Shown: positions 6,785 to 13,722 of the stretch, one piece after another
Layout of the letters: every line of letters starts with the position of its first letter
Position numbering within the stretch: position 1 is the stretch's first letter
Source: CAZUVM01 sp964623885
Lineage (GTDB): Bacteria > Verrucomicrobiota > Verrucomicrobiia > Limisphaerales > UBA8199
DNA length: 15,574 nt
NCBI GenBank assembly: GCA_964623885.1
Contig: CAZUVM010000222.1
Location: forward strand, 1-15,574
Direction: 5' to 3'
Notes under the pieces: model-generated
What the model was told of the DNA's origin: nothing
Database searches by the model: none
The model's input: only the letters and a program-made list of their open reading frames with translations
Made by a program: the position numbers and the translations under genes

Positions 6785-8008
6785 TTATGGCCTTCCGAGG
6801 CTTTCGTCGTAATGGAACCCTGCGTTGCCAGTGAAGGTAAAGCTGTTCCCGATAAACGCGCCGGACGCGCCGGCATTGCCGCTGAAGGTCACATTGGCTT
6901 CCGGCATGTTGCCGGTGCCGACAAAAGCCGCGTTACCCGAAAATGCCCCTTTCTTTACTGACGGGAGCCCATAAATGGCAAGATTAGAGGCGTAGCCGGT
7001 GCCGTTGGCAATCCCGCGGCCGGATATCGTCATTGAGTCGCTGACTTTTGCGCTCGTCCGGCCGACATAAAGTGTGAGTTTGGCGCCCGGGCTCAAATAT
7101 ACAAACGCGTTCCCGGTGATGGAGAAGCTCCCGGCCACATACCAGATGACTTTCCCGGTGACCACCAGCGATTGCTGGCCGCTGAGGTTGAAGTTGCCAT
7201 TGACGTAAACCGTCCCATCGCCCAACTGGTAGGAGTAATTGGTTCCACCAATGGCGCTGGTTGCCTGGGTGAGGCGACCCGATGCGCTCGTCAACCCGGC
7301 CGGTAACACCACATCGGCGATATCATTGAAATTATTATTGAGAAAATGGCCAAGCTCGATCGTTCCCCTGTTTGCCCAGTTGTTCACCCAGTCATTGTCT
7401 CCAACTTCGCCCTGCGTAATGCTCACCGTGCCGGAGCCCCCCCAGGTCGATACGTAGCCAAAGACTGTACCCGTCCCAATGTCAGTTGAGCCCGCGGCCG
7501 CCGATTCGCTGACCAGGTACGCGCGCGCTTTATGTCGGGCGGGGTCGTACAAGCCATTGAGGCTGTAATTTGTATCCGCCGAATCGAAACTGTCCACCTG
7601 CGCGTTGCCGTTCAGCACAATGCTTTGCTTGGCTTTCAAAGCAAAAAGGTAAGGCGGACCGCCCGGAGGATTCGATCCGCCGCCTCCGCTCGCTGAGCCC
7701 AGTGCCAAGCGATAAAAGCGCATTTGATATTTCGGCGCGTCCAGGTCGCTGAAAGTGATCAGGCCATTTTCATCGGCCGCAGTGCTGCAAATCGTGGTCC
7801 AGACCTGCGGAAAAAGCGAGGCGGATGCCTGCACGTCGTAGTTCTGTCGGGGCAAAGCCTGACTCGAACCTGCCACCGTATAATCGGACCGCACGGTGAG
7901 CGGGCCAATCAGCAAAGACTGGGTCACAGCCGATTGAGCGGCGCTGGCCGCTTGGGCAGCCAGTACCGTCCCACAGGCTGCCAGGATGCCCCAAATTGTT
8001 TTTTTCAT
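6785..8008 (-). CDS. Secreted protein with S/TGNA repeats and terminal FHYDE motif (DUF7305-like)
   Basis: A 407-residue exported protein. A signal peptide is clear (MKKTIWGILAACGTVLAAQAASA, cut near residue 23). Residues about 35-105 (ASASLFPQVWTTICSTAADENGLITFSD, ending in RFYRLALG) resemble the 'FYRL' module found at the ends of many verrucomicrobial secreted proteins. A GGGGSNPPGGPP linker follows. The rest is a repetitive beta-rich domain with VYVNGNFNLSGQQSLVVTGKVIWYVAG and four later S/TGNA turns, ending FHYDESLGRP. This layout resembles DUF7305-type regions that occur with type IV pilus-associated proteins and suggests a beta-helix; that name is from memory. Start ATG 8006-8008 fits the signal peptide. 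It appears monocistronic, and its role is probably at the cell surface. Confidence 0.75.
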   Translation of the reverse strand: MKKTIWGILAACGTVLAAQAASAAQSAVTQSLLIGPLTVRSDYTVAGSSQALPRQNYDVQASASLFPQVWTTICSTAADENGLITFSDLDAPKYQMRFYRLALGSASGGGGSNPPGGPPYLFALKAKQSIVLNGNAQVDSFDSADTNYSLNGLYDPARHKARAYLVSESAAAGSTDIGTGTVFGYVSTWGGSGTVSITQGEVGDNDWVNNWANRGTIELGHFLNNNFNDIADVVLPAGLTSASGRLTQATSAIGGTNYSYQLGDGTVYVNGNFNLSGQQSLVVTGKVIWYVAGSFSITGNAFVYLSPGAKLTLYVGRTSAKVSDSMTISGRGIANGTGYASNLAIYGLPSVKKGAFSGNAAFVGTGNMPEANVTFSGNAGASGAFIGNSFTFTGNAGFHYDESLGRP

Positions 8009-8324
8009 TTTCGTCTTCGCGTGTTTCTTCTATCGGACCAAGTCTAATTCCATCGGGGCGGGGATTAAATCGGGGCGGGACTGATCGCAGCCTCGGACGA
8101 ACCCCAAATCAACTCCAGGAGATTCACCGGGAAGGAAGATTGTTGCGGGAACACGAGAAACTCGCCGCCGGAGTTGGCGACATACCAATTTACGATTGTG
8201 ATTACGAGGTACCCATTCAACTACCCGAAATTTTTTACAGCGGCATCACCCGTCGAAGTGGGCTACATTTACCTGAACTGCAGTGGCCTATACGACCTTG
8301 AGGCAATGTTCAATCTGCAAACCC
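8009..8324. promoter_or_regulatory. Divergent intergenic region with an 11-nt direct repeat
   Basis: This gap separates the minus-strand secreted-protein gene from the plus-strand gene at 8325, so it should hold promoters for both. The word atcggggcggg occurs twice, at 8052-8062 and 8069-8079, 17 nt apart and 44-71 nt upstream of the minus-strand start. That placement would suit a tandem protein-binding site. A frame open from 8069 to 8341 has no usable early start codon. I cannot name promoter boxes with confidence. Confidence 0.35.
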
Positions 8325-9116
8325 ATGTCGACAAAAACTAAAATCGTCCTGGTCAGCGCACTGGCCCTGATCGTCGGCCTCGCAGCGCGTCACTTCCTGC
8401 TCTACAGCAACGTGCCTCGGGGCATGTCGCCCGAGCACTTCGATCAAGTGTCGGAGCAGAAGCTCAAAGACATGCAGGCCGAGGAGAAGCGTGCGGAGGC
8501 CGACATGCAGACCTGGGCACAAAAGACCAAGGAGCTGTCCAAGCGCCCTCTGGCCATTTGGGCGACGAACATTAACTCCCAGGAATGGCAGCAGTTCACC
8601 AACTTCTTTGCCAACAAAGCCAAGCCCGCGATCCAAAGATGGTATTCGGTTTACGGGAAGCGTGCGCCGTTCACGCCGGACGAAATCACGACCAGCAATC
8701 TGGTCTCTCGCGCTGGCAGGGAGGAGCCTTACCTCTACAAGTTCAAGGTCGACGGGGCGACCGTCCATCTGTGGGAAGTTCCACCTACCGTAGCTCCTGG
8801 GGGCGCGGTGGGTTTTTACGTGGCTACCCAGGAGTCGAGACCGATTCTGGATGGGGCACTGCCGAAAAACCCCGAGCCGCCTATCGCGCCACCTATTGAC
8901 CGGAAAGAAATCCTGGCGTTGCTCAAGGCCGACTCCGGCAAGGACTGGCCTCCCAACGACATTCAGATCATTCCGACCTCCCAGTCGACAGCGATGAACG
9001 GGGGTATGATCGTCAATGTCGGCGAGCAGGCGCATATGGGCGGCGTCGGTCCGCCATGGGACTACAACCTCGTGTTCGGGCCGGACGGCAAACTGTGCTA
9101 CTACTCTGCCCATTAA
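8325..9116 (+). CDS. Membrane-anchored protein of unknown function
   Basis: I do not recognise this 263-residue protein. It starts with a basic residue pair and a hydrophobic segment (KIVLVSALALIVGLAARHFLLY, about 5-26) that should act as a signal anchor, leaving the rest outside the cytoplasm. Residues about 34-70 are charged and helical (EHFDQVSEQKLKDMQAEEKRAEADMQ region), a possible coiled coil. The remainder is mixed, with a Pro-rich stretch (PKNPEPPIAPPIDRKE) and a C-terminal part containing DWPPNDIQIIP and WDYNLVFGPDGKLCYYSAH. I prefer ATG 8325 over GTG 8283 because it places the hydrophobic segment at the N-terminus. A small two-helix membrane protein gene follows 85 nt later and may be co-transcribed. 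Confidence 0.65.
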   Translation: MSTKTKIVLVSALALIVGLAARHFLLYSNVPRGMSPEHFDQVSEQKLKDMQAEEKRAEADMQTWAQKTKELSKRPLAIWATNINSQEWQQFTNFFANKAKPAIQRWYSVYGKRAPFTPDEITTSNLVSRAGREEPYLYKFKVDGATVHLWEVPPTVAPGGAVGFYVATQESRPILDGALPKNPEPPIAPPIDRKEILALLKADSGKDWPPNDIQIIPTSQSTAMNGGMIVNVGEQAHMGGVGPPWDYNLVFGPDGKLCYYSAH

Positions 9117-9201
9117 AAATCAAAAACCCCCGGAGGCTTTCGTTTCCGGAAGCTTCGCAGCAGTCTCACGGAAATCTGAACTACTACTGCAGGGGCAAAG
9201 A

Positions 9202-9456
9202 ATGAAACACCATCGCCTGGGAACACCGCGTCATGCCTTGGCGGGCTGTAGCATCATTGGCGGCTTGCTACCTGCCGCAATATACTTTTTCAACCACTCG
9301 GCCCACTTTCTGACCAAGGAACAAGGTGCAGAGACCTATTTTACCACAAACATGCTTAAGCTTTTAATATGGGCAATTCCCGGGGTTGGGGTTGCCTTTA
9401 TCCTCCTTAGGCTAGGCAGTAATCTCAAACCCCGCGGCAGGAGCGATATCACGTAG
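9202..9456 (+). CDS. Small two-helix membrane protein
   Basis: An 84-residue hypothetical protein with two hydrophobic segments: HALAGCSIIGGLLPAAIYFF (about 11-30) and MLKLLIWAIPGVGVAFILLRL (about 51-71), joined by a short polar loop and ended by a basic tail (KPRGRSD). A ribosome site agggg at 9191-9195 sits six nt before ATG 9202 and decides this start; the same frame is open further upstream but that extension overlaps the preceding gene. No family is recognised. It has a slightly lower GC content than its neighbours. It lies 85 nt after the membrane-anchored protein gene and could belong to the same transcript. Confidence 0.6.
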   Translation: MKHHRLGTPRHALAGCSIIGGLLPAAIYFFNHSAHFLTKEQGAETYFTTNMLKLLIWAIPGVGVAFILLRLGSNLKPRGRSDIT

Positions 9457-9530
9457 ACGTCAGCAGTCGGTCACTCGCCATCAACTTTCCTGCTAGTCTG
9501 CGCCGCTTCGTCTCATCCGCCCCTCCCAAA

Positions 9531-9565
9531 TTTTCAATTTTCAATTCTCGATTAACAATTCCCGT
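9531..9565 (+). repeat. Heptamer-phased repeat (TTTTCAA type)
   Basis: Five successive 7-nt units, ttttcaa, ttttcaa, ttctcga, ttaacaa, ttcccgt, drift progressively and end 4 nt before ATG 9570. The unit is pyrimidine-rich on the + strand and shares TTTTCAA with the repeat at 11364. It occupies the place where a ribosome site would be expected. Confidence 0.65.
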
Positions 9566-9569
9566 CCCC

Positions 9570-10175
9570 ATGCTGACTCAGCTCTCCACACTCAAGTCCC
9601 GTCTCTCCATCCCTGACTCCGACACCACGTCCGACGCCCTGTTGACCAACGCCATCAAGTCCGTCTCCGCCCGCTTCGACAAAGAGACCAATCGCACCCT
9701 GGCCCGGACCGCCGACGCCACTTTCGAGTTCGATCCCGACGACACCGATCTATCCCCGCCCTGTTACCCAATCGAGTCCGTCTCAAAATTCGAAACGAAA
9801 ACCTCCGAATCCGACGGCTGGCAGGAGGTCCAACCCACGCCCGCCTACTTGTGCCGCTACGGCTCCGTAATCGCCATCGCCGCGCCACTCAACCCTCAAC
9901 TCTCAACCCTCAACCCATCATGCGCCCTCGCCCGCCTCACTTACTCCGGCGGTTACGTCCTCCCGGGCACTTCGGCCCAGCCCGGCCAGGAACCCTTGCC
10001 ACCCGACCTCGAGCAAGCTGCCGTCGAGCAGGTCGCTTTTTGGTTCCAGAACAAAGATCGCCTCGGCCTCAAAACCCACTGGCCCAGCGGCGAAGCCTAC
10101 CGCCAGTTTGCCACCCAGGACCTCTTGGACTCAGTCCAGGCCGTCCTCGCCCGCTACCGCCGCTGGTCCATTTAA
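9570..10175 (+). CDS. Phage head-tail connector-like protein (HK97 gp6 / phiE125 gp8 type)
   Basis: A 201-residue protein resembling phage head-tail connector proteins, which form a ring between the portal and the tail. The N-terminus (LTQLSTLKSRLSIPDSDTTSDALLTNAIKSVSARFDKETNRTLAR) matches the helical start of the gp6-like family. A beta part with ESVSKFETKTSESDGWQEV and the C-terminal helices DLEQAAVEQVAFWFQNKD and DLLDSVQAVLARYRRW follow. No portal, capsid, protease, tail or integrase gene is next to it, so it is an isolated phage or domesticated gene. A run of four CTCAACY heptamers (9888-9915) lies in frame and encodes residues about 107-116 (LNPQLSTLNP), at a place where the fold could take a loop insertion. 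ATG 9570 is preceded by a heptamer repeat and has no visible ribosome site. Confidence 0.6.
   Translation: MLTQLSTLKSRLSIPDSDTTSDALLTNAIKSVSARFDKETNRTLARTADATFEFDPDDTDLSPPCYPIESVSKFETKTSESDGWQEVQPTPAYLCRYGSVIAIAAPLNPQLSTLNPSCALARLTYSGGYVLPGTSAQPGQEPLPPDLEQAAVEQVAFWFQNKDRLGLKTHWPSGEAYRQFATQDLLDSVQAVLARYRRWSI
9888..9915 (+). repeat. Tandem heptamer repeat (CTCAACY)x4 inside a coding sequence
   Basis: Four consecutive units, ctcaacc, ctcaact, ctcaacc, ctcaacc, sit within the phage connector-like gene. The reading frame stays open through them although the unit is not a multiple of three. It is the only coding copy among the five heptamer loci. Confidence 0.8.
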
Positions 10176-10477
10176 CCTTAACCCGAACACATCGACCAAC
10201 ATGTTGTCGTTGTTGCGCGTTTTTGATTTCGGCCCGGCAGGGGCTGCGGCCAACTCCTCAGTCGCCGCCATGCATTTGTTTTTCCAATATGAAACCCTAC
10301 ACCCACCACAACACCCTGTTCACGTGGCTCCTGTGAACAAGGGCAGAATGCTGATGACCTCGTTGAGCACATTCGGTTCTGGAAAAGTCTATGCCGTAAT
10401 GAGCCCTTAAGAAATATGACTCCCAATATGACCACCTGAAGAAACCAAAAACCTCCTGAGTTGAACTACAGATCTGA
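10176..10477. other. Convergent intergenic region, no supported gene
   Basis: Two genes end facing each other here. A 69-codon frame (10201-10410, +) starts with ATG and contains MLSLLRVFDFGPAG, but it has no ribosome site and no recognisable domain; it could be a small gene or a remnant of phage DNA next to the connector gene. The word aatatgac repeats at 10413-10420 and 10425-10432. I see no clear terminator hairpin with a T-run. Confidence 0.3.
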
Positions 10478-11224
10478 TTATTCGAAAAACCGAATTCTGC
10501 CGGTAGAGAGATCGTACATGCCGCCTATCAGACCGATTTTGCCCTGGTCCAGCATCTGCCGCAAAACCGCACTACGTTCACGGATTTGCCGCATCACCAG
10601 GCGCACATTCGCCTCGCTCACTTTGTCCACAAATTCCAGGTTGCGTGCCGTCCGGGACTGATGATCGTCCGGAACTTGCTCGATGGCCGGCTTGATTCGA
10701 GCTAGCAAAGCGGTGAGATTGCCCAGTTCCACATTGTCTATTGCGCCTTTGATGGCACCGCAGTTGGAATGACCAATCACGGCAATCAGCTTGGACCCGG
10801 AAGCTTGGCAGCCAAACTCCATGCTGCCCAGGACATCACTTTCCAGCACGTTGCCGGCCACTCGCGCGCTGAAGATGTCGCCGATGCCCTGGTCCAGCAC
10901 CAGTTCAATCGGCACGCGCGAGTCCAGGCAACTGAGAACCACGGCGAAGGGGTATTGCCCCGCGGCAGTTTTTCGCACATCGCCGAGTGGATCGCGCGCG
11001 CGCGGATGACCTGAAGCAAAGCGCTCGTTGCCCGCTTTCAACTCAGCAATCGCCTGTTGCGGTGTCATTGCCGCTTGCGCTTCCTTCGTCGGTGGGAACC
11101 CGGCCCCAACGGATGAATCTGCCGATACGAAGTTTGCCTGGCGAGTGGACTGGCAGCCCACCAACATCAGCGCGCTACCAAAAAGTCCGGCCAATAAAGC
11201 GAGCCGATCAGATGCGTGTTTCAT
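10478..11224 (-). CDS. Beta-class carbonic anhydrase, predicted lipoprotein
   Basis: A 248-residue zinc enzyme interconverting CO2 and bicarbonate. The active-site residues of the beta class are all visible: Cys99 with the Asp101-Arg103 dyad in SCLDSR, then His152 and Cys155 in GHSNCGAIKGA, plus the conserved FSARVAGNV stretch (118-126). The N-terminus is unusual for the class: a basic start, a hydrophobic core (LALLAGLFGSALML) and the lipobox L21-V22-G23-C24, so the enzyme should be exported and lipid-anchored facing the periplasm. Residues 25-50 form a polar tether. ATG at 11222-11224 gives a compact lipoprotein signal; an upstream in-frame start at 11251 would only add nine polar residues. 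No transporter or carboxysome gene is nearby. A role in periplasmic CO2/bicarbonate exchange or pH control is an inference. Confidence 0.92.
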   Translation of the reverse strand: MKHASDRLALLAGLFGSALMLVGCQSTRQANFVSADSSVGAGFPPTKEAQAAMTPQQAIAELKAGNERFASGHPRARDPLGDVRKTAAGQYPFAVVLSCLDSRVPIELVLDQGIGDIFSARVAGNVLESDVLGSMEFGCQASGSKLIAVIGHSNCGAIKGAIDNVELGNLTALLARIKPAIEQVPDDHQSRTARNLEFVDKVSEANVRLVMRQIRERSAVLRQMLDQGKIGLIGGMYDLSTGRIRFFE

Positions 11225-11258
11225 ACTGTGAGATTCTTCGCATATTGCCACAGAGCCT

Positions 11259-11278
11259 TAGAGCGCGTTTGGAAAACG
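11259..11278 (+). repeat. Imperfect 20-nt direct repeat, copy 1
   Basis: The 20 bases here match 15121-15140 at 18 of 20 positions, in the same orientation; the shared core is gtttggaaaacg. The copies bracket the kinase/response-regulator pair. Confidence 0.6.
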
Positions 11279-11363
11279 ATATATTCCCGGCCTCCTCCTC
11301 GCAAGAGCCACCCGACCCGGCGACATCCGATTTCGCACCGCAGCACTGCCACGCCGTGCCCAA

Positions 11364-11399
11364 TTTTCAATTTTCAAATCCTCAATTCCCAATTTCTCC
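11364..11399 (+). repeat. Heptamer-phased repeat (TTTTCAA type), copy 2
   Basis: Units ttttcaa, ttttcaa, atcctcaa (8 nt), ttcccaa, tttctcc follow one another. The first two are identical to those at 9531-9544. It is non-coding and lies between two divergent genes. Confidence 0.65.
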
Positions 11400-11530
11400 C
11401 AGCCGGCCCCCGGTTTTCCCCGGGACAACCCTCAGCACTTTTCCGGTCTCCCTCACAATGAAAACGGAATGCGGATTGCTACCTCACTCATGCGGTTGCC
11501 GAAGAGATTGACGGAAGAATAGGCGAAACC

Positions 11531-11638
11531 ATGCCTGAACTAATGGTCAGAATGTACTCTAATAAACTCGGCTGCAAGCCCTTGCAACTCGAGTCGGGCG
11601 TCGCTGTCGCCAGCAGCGCCGGTGGGCTGATCCTATGA
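11531..11638 (+). CDS. Possible 35-residue leader peptide overlapping the kinase start
   Basis: A short frame starts at ATG 11531, with agg at 11521-11523 seven nt before it, and stops at TGA 11636-11638. The stop overlaps the kinase start in an ATGA arrangement, a layout that often couples translation of two genes. The peptide starts MPELMVRMYSNKLGC and ends in SSAGGLIL; it matches nothing I know. The coupling is seen in the sequence, but whether the peptide is made is unknown, and a frame of this length can occur by chance. Confidence 0.3.
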   Translation: MPELMVRMYSNKLGCKPLQLESGVAVASSAGGLIL

Positions 11639-13662
11639 GCGAGCTCAAAGGCTTCGACATCATTTTCCCCCGAGAATACCTGCGCGCCGCGCTGGTTGTC
11701 TCATTATTGAGCGTTTGGGTCCTGGTGGGCCTGTTCTATTACCTGAATCGCTATACCAAACGGCCTTACTTCACGATTTGGACCGCCGCCTGGCTCTTTT
11801 ATGCCCTGTGGCTCACCCTCGGCATCACCATCCCCAACGCGCCGCAGGACTCCTTTCTCCCCATTCTTCGGCAGTGGTGTGTTGCCATATCCGCGGTCTT
11901 CCTGCTCTGGGGAAGCCTGGCATTTCTCGAACAACGCACGCCGCAAAAGTTGTTCGCCTTGTTCATCGCCTTTCTCCTGAGCTGGAGCTACGCCGGCCGA
12001 ATTCTCACCGAAGATCCTTTCTACATCCAAATTCCGGTATTTGTGCTCATTGGCCTGTCCAGCATGTTCTGCGGCTGGAGCTTCTATCGCCTCCGCCGCC
12101 ACCGCCAGTTCGTCGCTGCCGGCATGCTGTTCCTCGGCTTCTTCCTTTGGGGCGTCTATTTGATGACTTACCCCTTCTCGCAGAAGTTCGCCATGTTGTT
12201 CAATGCCGGCTTCCTGTTCTCGGCAGTGCTGCAGCTATTCATCGCCGTCAGCATGATCGTGCTGGTGCTGGAGGAAGCCCGCCACATCAACGAACAGATC
12301 GTCCACAACGTTGAATCCATCAACACCGAGAAACGCGAACTCCAACTCAAGATCCTCTCCGCCGAAGAAAAATGCCGCAGCCTCTTCGACCAGGCCCGCT
12401 CGCGCGAGGAACTCCAATCCGCTTACGAGGAGCTCCGCCAGACCCAGCAATCCGCGGTTCAGCAGGAACGCCTCCGTGCCCTCGGCCAGATGGCCAGCGG
12501 CATGGCCCACGATATCAACAATGCCCTCTCGCCCATCCTCGCTTTCTCCGAAGTCGTACTCAAAAAAGAGCCCGGCCTTTCGGCCAATTCCCGCAAAAAT
12601 CTCGAGCATATCCGCACTTCCGCCGAGGACATTGCCCAGATCGTCGCTCGCATGAGCGAGTTCTACCGCCGCCGCGAAAACAACGACCGCTTGCACCTCG
12701 TCTCCCTCAACGACCTCGCCCAACAGGCTATCGAGCTCACCAGCCCTTCCTGGCGCGATATCCCCCAGGGCCAGGGCATCGCCATCCAAGTACGCACCCG
12801 CTTCGAAGACGCCTTGCCTAAGATTTATGCCAACGAATCCGAAGTCCGCGAGGCCCTCACCAACCTCATGCTCAATGCCGTCGATGCTTTGCCCCAAGGC
12901 GGCCTAATCACCCTCACCACCCAATCCGTCCGGCCGAAGCATGCACACAACGGCAATGGCAACGGTGACGGTGAACCCACTGAAATCTACCTCGAAGTCC
13001 GCGACAACGGCATCGGCATGGACGAGCAAACCCGCCAGCGTTGCCTCGAACCCTTCTTTTCCACCAAACGCAAACGCGGTGGCTCCGGTCTGGGCCTCGC
13101 CATGGTTTACGGTGTGATGCAGCGGCACCAGGGCCATATCGAGGTCGAAAGCGAAGTCAGCAAAGGCACCACCATGCGTCTCGTTTTTCCAGCCCGCCGT
13201 CTGCCCAATCTCTCAACCGCGGCCACCACCCCGCCCGTCCGTGATGCCTCCCCTTTGCGTTTGTTGTGCATCGACGACGAACCCATCCTCCGCGAACTTT
13301 TGAAGGAAATGCTCGAACTCCAGAACCACGAAGTCGAAACCGCCGATGGCGGCCGCGTCGGCCTCGAAGTCTTTGACCAGGCCAAATCCCGCGGTCAACC
13401 CTTTGACGTCGTCATCACCGACCTCGGCATGCCCGATGTCAACGGGCGCCAGGTCGCCGAGCACATTAAAGCTACCTCTCCCGCTACCCCGATCATTATG
13501 CTCACTGGTTGGGGCAACATGCTCGGTGAAAACGGCGAAGGTGTGGAAAAAGTGGACGCGCTTCTTAGCAAACCCCCACGCTTGACTGACCTGTTCGCCG
13601 CCCTCACCAAAGTCACCGGCGCCCCGGTCGCCAATCGCACCGCTTTCTTCCGCCGTGCCTGA
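11635..13662 (+). CDS. Hybrid sensor histidine kinase with 7-TM sensor and C-terminal receiver
   Basis: A 675-residue inner-membrane kinase. About seven hydrophobic segments fill residues 17-211, with short loops and no large periplasmic domain, so the sensor probably reads a membrane or small-molecule cue. A coiled-coil signalling helix follows (about 212-283, rich in E, Q, R). The dimerisation/phosphoacceptor box is LGQMASGMAHDINNALSPI, with His292. The ATP-binding domain shows the N box (TNLMLNAVDAL, Asn410/Asn414), the G1 box DNGIGMD (Asp457) and the G2 box GGSGLGLAMVYG (about 481-492). A receiver domain ends the protein: acidic pocket Asp547-Asp548-Glu549, phospho-acceptor Asp596 in VITDLGMPD, and Lys646 in LLSKP. 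All catalytic residues are present, so it should be active. The receiver may act in an internal phosphorelay. ATG 11635 overlaps a possible leader frame; the response-regulator gene follows after 60 nt. Confidence 0.93.
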   Translation: MSELKGFDIIFPREYLRAALVVSLLSVWVLVGLFYYLNRYTKRPYFTIWTAAWLFYALWLTLGITIPNAPQDSFLPILRQWCVAISAVFLLWGSLAFLEQRTPQKLFALFIAFLLSWSYAGRILTEDPFYIQIPVFVLIGLSSMFCGWSFYRLRRHRQFVAAGMLFLGFFLWGVYLMTYPFSQKFAMLFNAGFLFSAVLQLFIAVSMIVLVLEEARHINEQIVHNVESINTEKRELQLKILSAEEKCRSLFDQARSREELQSAYEELRQTQQSAVQQERLRALGQMASGMAHDINNALSPILAFSEVVLKKEPGLSANSRKNLEHIRTSAEDIAQIVARMSEFYRRRENNDRLHLVSLNDLAQQAIELTSPSWRDIPQGQGIAIQVRTRFEDALPKIYANESEVREALTNLMLNAVDALPQGGLITLTTQSVRPKHAHNGNGNGDGEPTEIYLEVRDNGIGMDEQTRQRCLEPFFSTKRKRGGSGLGLAMVYGVMQRHQGHIEVESEVSKGTTMRLVFPARRLPNLSTAATTPPVRDASPLRLLCIDDEPILRELLKEMLELQNHEVETADGGRVGLEVFDQAKSRGQPFDVVITDLGMPDVNGRQVAEHIKATSPATPIIMLTGWGNMLGENGEGVEKVDALLSKPPRLTDLFAALTKVTGAPVANRTAFFRRA

Positions 13663-13681
13663 TCCCGCACTTCCGGCACAT

Positions 13682-13705
13682 TAACTGCTCTCTCGGAGTC
13701 AGTTA
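13682..13705 (+). other. Hairpin between kinase and response-regulator genes
   Basis: The arms taactg (13682-13687) and cagtta (13700-13705) pair. With a one-base bulge, three more pairs (ctc/gag) close a 5-nt loop. It lies in the 60-nt gap and ends 17 nt before the next ATG. Only four bases after it are A/T-rich, so termination is doubtful; it could adjust the ratio of the two products. Confidence 0.3.
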
Positions 13706-13722
13706 TTGCCGACGAAGCCAGT

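Larger units (their letters stand above)
11225..11530. promoter_or_regulatory. Divergent intergenic region upstream of carbonic anhydrase and kinase operons
   Basis: This gap should contain the promoters for the minus-strand carbonic anhydrase and for the plus-strand kinase operon. It holds one copy of the 20-nt word tagagcgcgtttggaaaacg (11259-11278) and a heptamer repeat at 11364-11399. The other open frames across it show no domain or signal. No promoter boxes can be named safely. Confidence 0.35.

Noticed and set aside
7996..8301. 101-codon + frame opposite and beyond the secreted-protein start
   Set aside because: It overlaps the signal peptide coding region on the other strand and shows no domain or ribosome site.
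8069..8341. 90-codon + frame reading like protein (…VEVGYIYLNCSGLYDLEA…)
   Set aside because: No start codon before 8304, no recognised domain, and it overlaps the start of the gene at 8325. It could be a gene remnant, but the evidence is too weak.
10987..11511. 174-codon + frame across the carbonic anhydrase start and the intergenic region
   Set aside because: Low-complexity Pro/Ser/Arg composition and antisense overlap with a clear enzyme gene; it also runs through the heptamer repeat.
12235..12897. 220-codon minus-strand frame inside the histidine kinase gene
   Set aside because: It is antisense to the catalytic core of a well-supported gene; long antisense frames are expected in GC-rich DNA.
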